A stretch of DNA of 64,000 nucleotides from Variovorax sp. (GCA_017744285.1 JAGIBP010000001.1:62001-126000), one strand, 5' to 3'; positions 34,524 through 44,348 are shown, numbered from the stretch's first letter. The notes: generated by a model from the sequence alone, not told the origin. Numbers and translations: made by a program.

Positions 34524-34540
34524 GCATATTTATAATATGC
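34524..34540. promoter_or_regulatory. MarR-type operator palindrome
   Basis: GCATATT and AATATGC form seven-base arms around a three-base centre, and a second pair, CATAAGC (34519-34525) and GCTTATG (34543-34549), flanks it. The AT-rich site ends seven bases before the MarR start codon, with the outer arm covering it. It is typical of an autoregulatory MarR operator. Confidence 0.65.
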
Positions 34541-34546
34541 ACGCTT

Positions 34547-35008
34547 ATGAAACGTGATTTCACCCAGCGCTTCGGCTTCCTGGTCAACGATGTCGCCAAG
34601 CTCTACGGTGAGCAATTCGACCGCCTCGCGCGCGAGCGCATTGGCCTCACGCGGGCGCAGTGCCGGCTGCTCGGCGCGCTTGCGATGCATGGCGACGAGG
34701 CGCCGATGTCGCAGGCCGAGCTGGCCCAGCGGCTGGACCTGAGCGCCATGGCAGTCGGCGGCCTGTGCGACCGCCTCGAGGCGGCTGGCTGGATCCGCCG
34801 CGAGGCGAGCCCGACCGATCGCCGCGTGCGGCACGTGCTGCTCGCGCCCAAGGCAGAGCAGGCGCTCGACGCCGCACTCAACCTCAGCGACGGCCTGCAG
34901 ACCCGGGCCCTGGCCCGCCTGTCGACGGCCGAACGCGCCCAGCTCATCACCCTGCTCGGCAAGGCCCGCGAGGGCCTGATGTCGCTGGCCGCGGGAGACG
35001 CGAAATGA
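34547..35008 (+). CDS. MarR-family transcriptional regulator
   Basis: 153 residues. The winged HTH is 'PMSQAELAQRLDLSAMAVGGLCDRLEAAGWIRRE' style at about 52-85, and the wing contains 'SPTDRRVRHVLL'. It is followed by an efflux pump gene whose start overlaps its stop (ATGA), the usual arrangement for a repressor of a drug pump. It lies 23 bp after phnN; its own operator sits in that gap, so it is probably transcribed separately. Confidence 0.88.
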   Translation: MKRDFTQRFGFLVNDVAKLYGEQFDRLARERIGLTRAQCRLLGALAMHGDEAPMSQAELAQRLDLSAMAVGGLCDRLEAAGWIRREASPTDRRVRHVLLAPKAEQALDAALNLSDGLQTRALARLSTAERAQLITLLGKAREGLMSLAAGDAK

Positions 35009-36546
35009 GCGCGGCCGCCGCGCCGCCGCCCCACGCCGCCGTCGCCCACCGCGGGCTGATCACCCTCTCGATCATGCTCGCGACCATCATGCAGGCGCTG
35101 GACACCACCATCGCCAACGTCGCGCTGCCGCACATGCAGGGCAGCCTGCAGGCCTCTCAAGACCAGATCACCTGGGTGCTCACCTCCTACATCGTGGCCT
35201 CGGCGATCGCGCTGCCGCTGACCGGCTGGCTCTGCGGCCACTGGGGGCGGCGCAAGGTCTTCGTCGTCTCGGTGGTCGGCTTCACGGTGGCTTCGGCGCT
35301 GTGCGGCCTCGCGACCTCGCTCTTCGGCATCGTGGGCGCGCGGCTGCTGCAGGGCGTGTTCGGCGCCGCGCTGGTGCCGCTGTCGCAGGCGGTGCTCCTG
35401 GACATCAACCCGCGCGAGAAGGTCGGCCAGGCCATGGCGATCTGGGGCGCCGGCATCATGGTCGGCCCGATCCTCGGCCCGCTCCTGGGCGGCTGGCTCA
35501 CCGAGAACTTCGACTGGCGCTGGGTCTTCTTCATCAACCTGCCGGTCGGCATCTTCGCGCTCTGGGGCATCGTGCGCTACCTGCCCGAGAGCCGGCCGCA
35601 GGGCGAGCGGCTCGACATCTTCGGCTTCGTCTCGCTGAGCATCGCGATCGGCATGCTGCAGATGTTCCTCGACCGCGGCGAGCAGCTGGACTGGTTCGAT
35701 TCGTGGGAGATCAGGCTCGAGGCCGTCGCGTCGCTGGTGGCCTTCGCCTTCTTCGTGGTCCACACCTGGACGGTGAAAGGCGTCTCCTTCTTCAACCGCG
35801 AACTGCTCAAGGACCGCAATTTCGTCACCGGGCTGCTGTTCGCCTTCATCGTCGGCATGATCCTCTACGGCACGATGGCGCTGCTGCCGAGCTTCCTGCA
35901 GGGCCTGATGGGCTATCCGGTGATCTACACCGGGGCCGTGACCGCGCCACGCGGCATCGGCACGATGATCGCGATGATCGTCGTCGGCCGCCTGGTGCAG
36001 CGGGTCGACGTGCGCGCGATCATGGCGCTCGGCTTCGGGCTCACCGCCTTCTCGCTGTGGCAGATGACGCGCATGACGCTCGAGATGGACAGCACCCTGA
36101 TCGTCGTCTCGGGCTTCATCCAGGGCCTGGGCATCGGCTTCACCTTCGTGCCGCTGTCGACGGCGACCTTCGCGACGCTGGCGCCGCGCCTGCGCAACCA
36201 GGGCACGCCGATCTTCAGCCTGCTGCGCAACATCGGCAGCAGCGTCGGCATCTCGATCGTGCAGGCTCTCCTGACCGAGCGATCGGGCGAGGCGCACGCG
36301 ACGCTCGCGGCCACCGTGGCGCCGGGCAACCACGGGCTCGCGGCACTGCCGCCGCTGCTCAACCCCGCCGGTTCGGTGGGCCTGTCGCTGCTGAACGGCG
36401 AGGTCACGCGCCAGGGCGTGCTGATCGGCTACCTCGACGACTTCGGGATCATGATGATGCTCACGCTGGCCGCCATCCCGCTCCTGCTGCTGATCCGCAG
36501 CCCGCGGCGCGCGGCGGCCGGCGCGCCGGCCGAAGTGCCGCACTGA
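35005..36546 (+). CDS. DHA2-family (EmrB/QacA-type) MFS efflux transporter
   Basis: 513 residues with about 14 membrane segments. 'MQALDTTIANVALPHMQG' (motif D1 region), 'WLCGHWGRRKVFVVSV' (motif A) and 'GAGIMVGPILGPLLGGWL' (motif C) are typical of DHA2 drug:proton antiporters of the EmrB type. No EmrA membrane fusion partner is present. Co-transcribed with the MarR gene (4-bp overlap). The substrate is unknown; a toxic aromatic is plausible. Confidence 0.9.
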   Translation: MSAAAAPPPHAAVAHRGLITLSIMLATIMQALDTTIANVALPHMQGSLQASQDQITWVLTSYIVASAIALPLTGWLCGHWGRRKVFVVSVVGFTVASALCGLATSLFGIVGARLLQGVFGAALVPLSQAVLLDINPREKVGQAMAIWGAGIMVGPILGPLLGGWLTENFDWRWVFFINLPVGIFALWGIVRYLPESRPQGERLDIFGFVSLSIAIGMLQMFLDRGEQLDWFDSWEIRLEAVASLVAFAFFVVHTWTVKGVSFFNRELLKDRNFVTGLLFAFIVGMILYGTMALLPSFLQGLMGYPVIYTGAVTAPRGIGTMIAMIVVGRLVQRVDVRAIMALGFGLTAFSLWQMTRMTLEMDSTLIVVSGFIQGLGIGFTFVPLSTATFATLAPRLRNQGTPIFSLLRNIGSSVGISIVQALLTERSGEAHATLAATVAPGNHGLAALPPLLNPAGSVGLSLLNGEVTRQGVLIGYLDDFGIMMMLTLAAIPLLLLIRSPRRAAAGAPAEVPH

Positions 36547-36647
36547 CCGATCACTGCCAGCCGCGCCCGGCCGCCGGTTGCTTTCGGTGACGAGGGATAC
36601 CTGTGGCCTCGTCCGCAGGCCGCCCTTCGCGCGGTATGGTGCGAGCG

Positions 36648-37088
36648 ATGTTCGTCCAACCCGAGGTTGTCGCGACGCTCCGTCGCCGCATCGCGCGCGA
36701 AGGCTGGGCCATGGCCGGGGTCGGCGTGCGCAATGCCGCGGTGACCTTCGTCTACACGGTCGGCCTGCAGAAGAATTTCGCGCATCCGGACCTGATCATG
36801 TTCGGCCTCGCGCCGGCGCGCGCCGAGCCCATCCTGGAGGTCATCGCCGATCGCGTGAAGGCGGGCGAGCCGGCCCATGAAGACGTCATGATCCTGGGCG
36901 CCGCCGACCTTCCCTTGATGCCCCGCCGGGCCGAAGCCGCGCGCGTCGAGCTGCTGGTGCCGGGGCCGCTGGCGCGCGGGAAATACCACTACCTGCAGAT
37001 CGTGTGGCCCGACGGAAAGGGGCGCTTCCCGTGGGAGAGCGGCTTCGACAGGAGACGGCTGCGGTCGCAGTCGTTTCTTTTTGAGTAG
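36648..37088 (+). CDS. DUF4262 domain protein
   Basis: 146 residues. 'FVYTVGLQKNFAHPDLIMFGL' style at about 26-46, 'KYHYLQIVWPDGKGRFPWE' near the end, and the overall length match DUF4262, a family of unknown function. The start is uncertain: ATG 36648 is preferred because similarity begins there, but ATG 36636 and GTG 36603 are in frame, and none has a strong ribosome site. Stands alone between the pump and a convergent membrane protein gene. Confidence 0.65.
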   Translation: MFVQPEVVATLRRRIAREGWAMAGVGVRNAAVTFVYTVGLQKNFAHPDLIMFGLAPARAEPILEVIADRVKAGEPAHEDVMILGAADLPLMPRRAEAARVELLVPGPLARGKYHYLQIVWPDGKGRFPWESGFDRRRLRSQSFLFE

Positions 37089-37129
37089 TAAGCAGCAGCG
37101 TGGGACCGCGCAAACCGACGCGCGGTCCG

Positions 37130-37903
37130 TCAGTGCAGTCGGTGGATCCAGTCCCGCCCGTGGGTCTGCAGCCATGCTCGAAGTTCGCCCGAGTACCTCT
37201 CGATCTCCTCTGGCAGGATGGCGTGCAAGGCGAGCCACGCCCACAACGTACCGACGACGAGCAGCGAAACGTGGTTAGGCAAGGTCCCGAGGAAAAAGGG
37301 ACCGCTTCTGCTACCGAAGGGCCGAGGCCATGCGCGTTTCTTTGCAGCGCCCTCCACCCGCTCTGCGTACATCCTGGTCAGGTACCACAGCTGCCAGTTG
37401 GCGCCCCAGATGCCGGCCCACCCCGAGAAAGTGATCACCAGTCCCGTGAAGGGAATGGCCCCGAGCAGATAGTCCACCACCCAGGGTTGAAGAGATTCCG
37501 CAGTCGCCTTCGCCCCCGGGGGAACGACTTTGAGAAGCGCCAGCGCCGCAAAGAGAAATCCATTGAGCTGGAGCGTCCAGGTCATCCGGTTGTGGATCAG
37601 GCCGTCCTCGCGGGAGACCTGGGCGACCACATAGTCGTAGGAGTCCTTTTCGGCTTCAGCCGTCGCCTCTGCGGACTCGGCCTTGGCCGCCTCGGCGGTT
37701 CTCGGCGTGAGCTTGGCAAGCGCAACCGAGACCGACTCCATCGAGGCAGTCACCGCCGCCGCAGCCGCAGAGGCGGCAGTGGCGGCTGAAATCAATGCCG
37801 CAAGCTGCTCCGGCGTCAGCGCAGGTCCGGCCGTTGCGGTGACCGCAGCGTCCGCCTTGCAGCCCTCGCCTTCAGGCTGCTCGTTCGGGAGTTCGCTAGT
37901 CAT
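37130..37903 (-). CDS. Membrane protein of unknown function, Ala-rich N-terminus
   Basis: 257 residues. The first 75 or so are Ala/Ser/Thr-rich and probably helical or disordered. A conserved-looking core follows: 'EDGLIHNRMTWTLQLNGFLF', then membrane segments at about 113-130, 145-172 and 220-238. The 'NRMTW..L..NGFLFAA' pattern recalls small bacterial membrane proteins of unknown function. ATG 37903 has GGAG seven bases upstream; a GTG 11 codons earlier is an alternative. GC content is lower than in the flanking genes and there is no co-directional partner, so recent acquisition is possible. Confidence 0.6.
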   Translation of the reverse strand: MTSELPNEQPEGEGCKADAAVTATAGPALTPEQLAALISAATAASAAAAAVTASMESVSVALAKLTPRTAEAAKAESAEATAEAEKDSYDYVVAQVSREDGLIHNRMTWTLQLNGFLFAALALLKVVPPGAKATAESLQPWVVDYLLGAIPFTGLVITFSGWAGIWGANWQLWYLTRMYAERVEGAAKKRAWPRPFGSRSGPFFLGTLPNHVSLLVVGTLWAWLALHAILPEEIERYSGELRAWLQTHGRDWIHRLH

Positions 37904-38196
37904 CTTGTCGCTCCAGAAGGAGGACGGAGTGTCCACCTTTCGGCAGCCTGGACAGGGTCTGCATTGATTTGCAACAATAATCTCGAGTTAGTTACATAAC
38001 AGAACCTGTAGACAAGAGGCAATGCTCGCCTGGGCCGCCGGTCACGCCGGCGTGCGCCTTGGGAGGGGGTGCGCTGATCGTCCGCTGCGACAGGGCTGCG
38101 TTGCGCCGGGCGGCTCGACCGCCGCCTGAACTTTCCACCTCCTGCGACCTGCGGGGCCTCTCGTTTCCGAGGCTGCGGGGCTCGCTATCGACGCTC

Positions 38197-41100
38197 ATGA
38201 ACCGAATCCATCGCATCGTCATCAACCGCCGCACCGGCGCTTGCCAAGCCGTCTCGGAAACTGCCCAGGCCTCGCGCGGGGGCGCTCCGGGGACGGGAAC
38301 GGTCGCCGCGTTCGTCACCGCACTCCTGCTGGGCCTGACCGCGCCGGCGCAGGCGGGGCAGGTGTTCTGGGTCTCGCCAGTCGCCGCCGACTGGACGAAC
38401 GGCAGCAACTGGAACCTCGGCAGTTGGCCAAGCGCCGTCGACGATGCGTACATCGATGGCGGCCAGGCGTCTCTTTCCGGCGGCGCCACGGGACTGGCCA
38501 ACTACGTGTCGGTGGGCAACTCCTCCAGCGGCACAGTGGCCATTACAGGCGGCGGCCACCTGATCGCCACGCGGACGTTCATCGGCACGGGCGCGGCCGG
38601 CACGCTCACGGTATCCGGCGTTGGCAGTTCACTGACCACGGGCGGACTCCTGGTGGGCTGGGCCTCCCCGGGTACGCTCACGATCGGCGCGGGCGGCACG
38701 GTGACGACAGGCGCCATGGCTGGAGGCGGCTACGGCGGCTTCGCCGTGGAGCTCGGCAGCAGCGCCGGGGGCGCTGGCACCCTGAACCTCGAAGCGGGTG
38801 GCACGCTGGAAGTGGGCGGCGCGGGCGCGCTTCCGGCCGTCGGCGCGGGCACGGGCACCTTCAACTTCAATGGCGGGACGCTGCGCGTGATCAACAGCGA
38901 CCTGAGCGGCGCGTTGCCGATGACGCTGGGCGGCACGACGTCCACGGTGGACACGAACGGCTTGAACGCGACCCTGGCGGGAGCGCTTTCGGGCGCCGGG
39001 GCGCTGACCAAGTCCGGCGCCGGCACGCTGACTCTGACGGGAACCAACACCTACCAGGGTGCCACCACGATCAGCGCCGGCACGCTGGCGCTCGCTGGCA
39101 GCGGTTCGCTCTTCAGCGGCGGTGCCGTCACGGTCAACGGCACCTTCGACATCGGCGGCATCACGGCAGCGTCCACCACGGTGAGCACGGTCAGCGGTGC
39201 AGGCAACGTTGCGCTGGGCAGCAAGGAACTCGTGCTCGGGGGCCCCGCCAACGGCTTCTTCTCGGGGTCGATCAGCGGCGACGGCGCGGTGCGCAAGACG
39301 GGCAGCGGCGTGCAGGTCTTCAGCGGCGTCAATACCTACTTGGGTGGAACCACGGTGAGCGGTGGAGTCCTGCAATTGAGCAATGGCGGCGCGCTCGCCA
39401 ATTCGGGCACGCTGCAGATCGATGCGGGAGCGAGCGTCAACATCTCCGGCCTCCTGGCGAGCACCTTCACTTACGACACCATCGCGGGTGCCGGCAACAT
39501 CAGCATCGGCGCGAAGGGGCTGACGACGGGCGCTGCCGCGAACACCGCTTTCGCCGGCGTGATCAGCGGCAGCGGCGGCAGCCTGGTCAAGCAGGGTGCC
39601 GGCACGATGGCGCTCGACGGCGCCAACACCTTCACCGGCCTGACCGACGTTCGGGCCGGGCGGCTTGAAGTGGGCGGCAGTGCGGCAGCGGCCGGCGCAC
39701 GGCTGCAGGGGAACGCGCAGGTCCGCTCCGGCGCCGCACTCGGGGGCTTCGGCACGATCGCCGGCAACGTGGTCGTCGACGCCGGCGCACGCCTGTCACC
39801 CGGCGGCACCGGCGCCGGCAACGCCATCGGTACGCTGCGGGTGGGGGGCGACCTCACGCTCGCGGCTGGCGCGCAGCTGGATTTCGACCTGGGGAGCAGC
39901 AGCGGCGGCTTCACGGTGCCAGGCGTGAGCGACAGCGTGTCGGTGGGCGGCAATCTCACCATCGGTTCGAGCACGCTGAACATCACCAACGCCGGCACGG
40001 GCCCGGGGCTCTACAACCTCTTGAGCTGGGACGGGTCGCTGTCCATCACCGGCGGCGGCTTCGCGCCGCCGGCAGGCGCGTCCCTGCAGATCCTGACCGC
40101 CACCCGGAAGATGAACCTCATCTACACCAGCGGCTTCGCGCTGCAGTTCTGGAACGCCAACGGCCAGGCCAGCAGCACGCAGCAAGGCGGCGGCAGCGGC
40201 ACCTGGTCGCTCTCGAACGGCACCTGGGCCGACAGCACCGGCGCGATCACGGGCACGATGCAGCCGCAGCCCGGCTTCGCGATCTTCGGGGGCGCGGGGG
40301 GCAATGTGGCGGTCAACAACAGCAGCGGCGCCGTGTCGGCGACAGGGCTCCAGTTCGCCAGCGATGGCTACCACCTGAGCGGCGACGTGCTCACCCTGGT
40401 GGCAGACGCCGGCCACCCGGCGCCGGTCGAGGTGCGCGTGGGCGACGGCAGCGCGGCGAGCGCCGCCTGGCGCACCACCATCGACAACGTGATCGCGGGC
40501 AGCGACGGCCTCGCGAAGACCGGCGCCGGCACGCTCGTGCTCACCGGCACCAACACCTACACCGGCGGCACCACGGTGCGCGGCGGCGTGCTGGAGATCG
40601 GCGGCGACGCCAACCTCGGCGCGGCGGGTGAAAGCCTCGTCCTCGACGGCGGCGCATTGCGCATCGCGTCGGGCGGCGCACCGGTGACCCTGAACCGCGC
40701 CTTCGCGCTGGGCGCGGGGGGCGCCGCGCTCGACCTTACCGGCGCCACGCTGGCCTTCGCGGGCGGCATCGTCGGCAGCGGCGACCTCACGGTGGGCGGC
40801 AACGGCGGAACGCTGAACGTCGCCACGCAGAGCAGCTACGGCGGCGGCACCACGCTGCGCGACGGGGTGACCATCAACCTGAGCGGCACAGGCACGCTGG
40901 GCGCCGGTGCGGTGGCGTTGGGCACGCAGGACACGACCCTGCGGTTCGGCAGCGGCACCAGCGCGGGCGCGACGAGCTACACCGTGGGGCGCGCAGGCAG
41001 CGGCGACACCGGCAACCAGCTCGTGTTCACGCAGGACGCATCGGCCGCGACGTCCACCATCGCCCTGCACGGCGCAGGCGGGCAGGCTGCCGGGGCCAAT

Positions 41101-43290
41101 GCGCTGACCTTCGAAGGCACCAGCACGGCGGCCAGCGCGACCATCGTCAACCAGGGCGGCGTGGTGAGCTTCCGGCAGGACGCCTCGGCCGGCAGCGCGA
41201 ACATCGCCAATGGCGACGCGAGCGTGCTGCGCTTCGCGGACAACGCGTCGGCGCCGCATGCGCAGGTCGTCAACGCCGCGGGCGGCACGCTCGACGTGTC
41301 GGGCGTGACGCGCACGGGCGGCGCGGCGATCGGCTCGCTCGGCGGCGCTGGCGCCGTGGCGCTGGGCGGCACGAAGCTGACGCTCGGCAGCCTGAACCGC
41401 GGCGACGTCGTCTCCGGCACGGTCAGCGGCAATGGCGGCTCGCTGGTCAAGGTGGGCAGCGGCACGCTCACGCTCGCGGGCGCGAACACCTACACCGGCG
41501 GCACCGCGCTCAAGGAGGGCCGCCTGGACCTGGGGCACGACCAGGCGCTGGGCACCGGCGCGCTGGCGATGGACGACGGCACCACGCTGGGCTTTGCCGC
41601 GGACGGCCTGACGATCGGCAACGCCATCGTGATGACCGGCAGCAACGATCCGGTCATCGACACCGGCGGCTTCGGCGCGACCCTCGCCGGCGCCATCAGC
41701 GGCGGCGGCTTTCTCACCAAGCAGGGTGCGGGCACCCTGACGCTCTCGGGCGTCAACACCTACACCGGCGCCACGGACGTCGCGCAAGGCACGCTGCGCG
41801 CGGGCGCCGCCAACACCCTGAGCGCCGCCTCGGCGCACAACGTGGCCGCTGGTGCGATGCTGGATCTCGCGGGCTTCGACCAGCGCGTGGCATCGCTCGC
41901 CAACGCCGGCACCGTGTCGCTGCGCGGTGCCGCGCCCGGCACCACGCTGACGGTGACCGGCGCCTATGTCGGCAACGGCGGCGTGCTGAGCCTGGGGACG
42001 GTGCTCGACGGAGACGGCCCCTCGGACCGCCTCGTGCTCGATGGCCCAGGCGCGGCGGCCAGCGGCCGGACCACCGTGCGGATTGCCAACCTGGGTGGCC
42101 TGGGCGAGCAGACGCGCGGCAACGGCATCGAGATCGTCGGCGCGCGCAATGGCGCCACCACCACCGCGCAGACCACCAAGGATGCCTTTGCGCTCGCGGG
42201 CGGCCACGTCGACGCAGGCGCCTACGAATACCGCCTGTATGCGGCCGACGCCGACGGCAGCGGCGAGAGCTGGTACCTGCGCTCCAGCCTGGCGGCGCCC
42301 TCTCCCGTCGTGACCTACCGGCCCGAGGCGTCGTTGTTCGCGTCGCTGCCGCATCAACTGCGCCAGGGCAGCCTGGCGATGCTGGGCGACCTGCACAAGC
42401 GCGTGGGCGATGACGACGTGACATCCGCCAAGGGCCAGACCGCGCACAACGCCGACACCGGGCGCCGCGCATGGGGCCGGGTCATCGCCTCCGACATCGA
42501 TCTCGGACAAGCCGGCACCGTCTCGCCGACCAGCCGAGGCGACTGGACCGGTTTCCAGGCCGGCACCGATCTGATGGGCGCGCGCCCATGGCGGGCGGGC
42601 ATCTACGTCGGCCAGCTCGACGGCAATGCACGCGTCAACGGCTTCGCCAGTGGCGTGCAGCAGCTCGCGGTGGGCCGCAACGACTTGCGAAGCCAGTACC
42701 TGGGGCTCTACGCCACCTATGCCGCCGACAACGGTATCTATGCAGACACCGTGCTGCAGGCGGCACGACACCGCTACGACGTGGAGCCGATCGGTTCCGC
42801 CGGGATCTCGGGCAAGGGCGATGGGCTGACAGCCTCGATCGAGGTGGGGCGGCCCTTCGCACTGGGCTCGACGGGCTGGATCCTCGAGCCGCAGGCGCAG
42901 CTTGTCCACCAGCATCTCGACCTCGACGACGCGACCATCTCCGGAGCGCGCATCGAGCCGCATGCCGACAGCGGCTGGACCGCCCGACTGGGCGTGCGGA
43001 TCAAGGGCGCGATCGACACGGACCTGGGCATGCTGCAGCCCTATGGACGGGTGAACGTCTATCGAAGCGCCAACGGCACCGATGTGGCCCGCTTCGTGAA
43101 CGGCAGCTTCGTGACCGACATCGCGGCCCCCATCGGCGGGACCAGCACCGAACTGGCCGGCGGCTTCACGCTGACCGTGGGCACCTCCACCAGCGTCTAT
43201 GGCGAAATCGGGCGCAGGTGGAGCGCGGGCGGGGACGCCAAGGTGGAGGCGTCGGTGAACGGTTCGGTGGGGGTGCGCGTGAGGTGGTGA
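38197..43290 (+). CDS. Autotransporter with PATR-repeat passenger
   Basis: 1697 residues. The start ATG 38197 is fixed by the extended signal peptide region 'MNRIHRIVINRRTGACQAVS', found at the start of large autotransporters, with cleavage near residue 53 (PAQA). The passenger holds at least six passenger-associated repeats of the form 'GAGTLTLTGTNTYQGATT' (near residues 272, 368, 465, 775, 1085 and 1177). The C-terminal 275 residues form the outer-membrane beta-barrel ('RRAWGRVIASDIDLG' onwards) and end in the expected aromatic residue (RVRW). It is surface-exposed, probably adhesive. The last 94 bp overlap a convergent gene. Confidence 0.88.
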   Translation: MNRIHRIVINRRTGACQAVSETAQASRGGAPGTGTVAAFVTALLLGLTAPAQAGQVFWVSPVAADWTNGSNWNLGSWPSAVDDAYIDGGQASLSGGATGLANYVSVGNSSSGTVAITGGGHLIATRTFIGTGAAGTLTVSGVGSSLTTGGLLVGWASPGTLTIGAGGTVTTGAMAGGGYGGFAVELGSSAGGAGTLNLEAGGTLEVGGAGALPAVGAGTGTFNFNGGTLRVINSDLSGALPMTLGGTTSTVDTNGLNATLAGALSGAGALTKSGAGTLTLTGTNTYQGATTISAGTLALAGSGSLFSGGAVTVNGTFDIGGITAASTTVSTVSGAGNVALGSKELVLGGPANGFFSGSISGDGAVRKTGSGVQVFSGVNTYLGGTTVSGGVLQLSNGGALANSGTLQIDAGASVNISGLLASTFTYDTIAGAGNISIGAKGLTTGAAANTAFAGVISGSGGSLVKQGAGTMALDGANTFTGLTDVRAGRLEVGGSAAAAGARLQGNAQVRSGAALGGFGTIAGNVVVDAGARLSPGGTGAGNAIGTLRVGGDLTLAAGAQLDFDLGSSSGGFTVPGVSDSVSVGGNLTIGSSTLNITNAGTGPGLYNLLSWDGSLSITGGGFAPPAGASLQILTATRKMNLIYTSGFALQFWNANGQASSTQQGGGSGTWSLSNGTWADSTGAITGTMQPQPGFAIFGGAGGNVAVNNSSGAVSATGLQFASDGYHLSGDVLTLVADAGHPAPVEVRVGDGSAASAAWRTTIDNVIAGSDGLAKTGAGTLVLTGTNTYTGGTTVRGGVLEIGGDANLGAAGESLVLDGGALRIASGGAPVTLNRAFALGAGGAALDLTGATLAFAGGIVGSGDLTVGGNGGTLNVATQSSYGGGTTLRDGVTINLSGTGTLGAGAVALGTQDTTLRFGSGTSAGATSYTVGRAGSGDTGNQLVFTQDASAATSTIALHGAGGQAAGANALTFEGTSTAASATIVNQGGVVSFRQDASAGSANIANGDASVLRFADNASAPHAQVVNAAGGTLDVSGVTRTGGAAIGSLGGAGAVALGGTKLTLGSLNRGDVVSGTVSGNGGSLVKVGSGTLTLAGANTYTGGTALKEGRLDLGHDQALGTGALAMDDGTTLGFAADGLTIGNAIVMTGSNDPVIDTGGFGATLAGAISGGGFLTKQGAGTLTLSGVNTYTGATDVAQGTLRAGAANTLSAASAHNVAAGAMLDLAGFDQRVASLANAGTVSLRGAAPGTTLTVTGAYVGNGGVLSLGTVLDGDGPSDRLVLDGPGAAASGRTTVRIANLGGLGEQTRGNGIEIVGARNGATTTAQTTKDAFALAGGHVDAGAYEYRLYAADADGSGESWYLRSSLAAPSPVVTYRPEASLFASLPHQLRQGSLAMLGDLHKRVGDDDVTSAKGQTAHNADTGRRAWGRVIASDIDLGQAGTVSPTSRGDWTGFQAGTDLMGARPWRAGIYVGQLDGNARVNGFASGVQQLAVGRNDLRSQYLGLYATYAADNGIYADTVLQAARHRYDVEPIGSAGISGKGDGLTASIEVGRPFALGSTGWILEPQAQLVHQHLDLDDATISGARIEPHADSGWTARLGVRIKGAIDTDLGMLQPYGRVNVYRSANGTDVARFVNGSFVTDIAAPIGGTSTELAGGFTLTVGTSTSVYGEIGRRWSAGGDAKVEASVNGSVGVRVRW

Positions 43291-44270
43291 GACCTGACGA
43301 CGTAGGCGCGAAGCTCCGCGGGTGAAGTGCGGGCCGGAACGGCGACGAAAAGTGTCGACAGGCTCGGTACGAACAGGCCCGTGCGCGCGCCCGCCGCGGT
43401 CGGGACACGCTCCGACACGACGAAGTGCCGACCCTCGGGGCGTATGACGGCGACCTGGCCTTCGCCACACACCACATACAACTGATGTCGAGCTGAATCG
43501 AAGAACAGATCGTCGGCGTCCCCGCAGGCAGGAACACGGTCGATCTCCCTGCCCGACTCGGTGTCGTGAACGATGAGCAGCGCTGGCGATCGGGTGACGA
43601 CGAAGAGTCGGTGACCTTGTTCGTCCAACGCCATCGGGAAGTTGCGTGCGGCGCTCTTGATCGGCCAGGTCGCCTCGACTTTGCCGCTCTGGCGATCGAC
43701 CACGGCGATGTGACCTGCAGTGGGCACGTTGACGTAGATCCTGCCACCGGCGCGCTCGATCTGGAACGACTCGGGATGCCCTGCAAGGTCGATTCGCTGA
43801 AGGACGCGCAGGGTATCGGGGTCGAGCCTGACCAGTGCCTTGCCGGCGCCCACGTACACGTCGCCGTTGAGCGGATCCTGACGGAGGTTGTCGGCGTCAT
43901 CGAGCGATGCCTGGCTGGCGCTGACGGGCGCCCTGGCATCGTTGAAGGCCTGGACGCCGCCGCCAGCGCCGTTCGCGATCAGCAGGCGCTTGAGAGACCC
44001 CACATACAGCACGCCCTGCGGTTCATGGAGGGCAGTGATGCTGCTGGCTCGCTGGCCTTCGCGCAGATCGACCACCTCCAACGAATCGGCTGCGAGGGCC
44101 GCCACAAAAAGCCGCTGACCTTCCAGGTCCACAGCCATGTGATCGATGCGTCCGTGGACCGAGGGCAAATCGATGCGGCGCTCGAGGACCAGCGACTGGG
44201 CGGTTGCCAACTGGACGAGGCTCGCGAAAAGCCATGCGCCGAGCGCGACCAGGGTGCCCAAGCCCGTCAT
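43197..44270 (-). CDS. YncE/YVTN-type beta-propeller protein, exported
   Basis: 357 residues from ATG 44270, which places a signal peptide ('MTGLGTLVALGAWLFASLVQ', cleaved near TAQS) at the very start; ATG 44330 would add 20 residues. Repeated blade motifs of the 'RLFVAALAADSLEVVDLREG', 'GRIYVNVPTAGHIAVVDR' and 'HQLYVVCGEGQVAVIRPEG' kind show a beta-propeller. Such periplasmic proteins have been linked to metal or redox functions but are mostly uncharacterised. Its last 31 codons are antisense to the autotransporter end. Confidence 0.75.
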   Translation of the reverse strand: MTGLGTLVALGAWLFASLVQLATAQSLVLERRIDLPSVHGRIDHMAVDLEGQRLFVAALAADSLEVVDLREGQRASSITALHEPQGVLYVGSLKRLLIANGAGGGVQAFNDARAPVSASQASLDDADNLRQDPLNGDVYVGAGKALVRLDPDTLRVLQRIDLAGHPESFQIERAGGRIYVNVPTAGHIAVVDRQSGKVEATWPIKSAARNFPMALDEQGHRLFVVTRSPALLIVHDTESGREIDRVPACGDADDLFFDSARHQLYVVCGEGQVAVIRPEGRHFVVSERVPTAAGARTGLFVPSLSTLFVAVPARTSPAELRAYVVRSHHLTRTPTEPFTDASTLASPPALHLRPISP

Positions 44271-44348
44271 GCGGCGAGCTGATCCAGGGGCGCCTCGCGG
44301 ACCCCCTGAAGCCATTGGGGCCGAGTCCATGTAATACAGTCTACCGTG

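Noticed and set aside
38817-41800. Repeated GGC-rich segments as CRISPR or tandem DNA repeats
   Set aside because: They are degenerate coding repeats of the autotransporter passenger (PATR motifs), with no constant repeat length or spacers.
39796-43470. A 1224-codon open frame antisense to the autotransporter
   Set aside because: It is a by-product of the GC-rich third positions of the sense gene. The product is low-complexity His/Arg/Ala-rich with no motif, whereas the sense frame has a complete autotransporter architecture.
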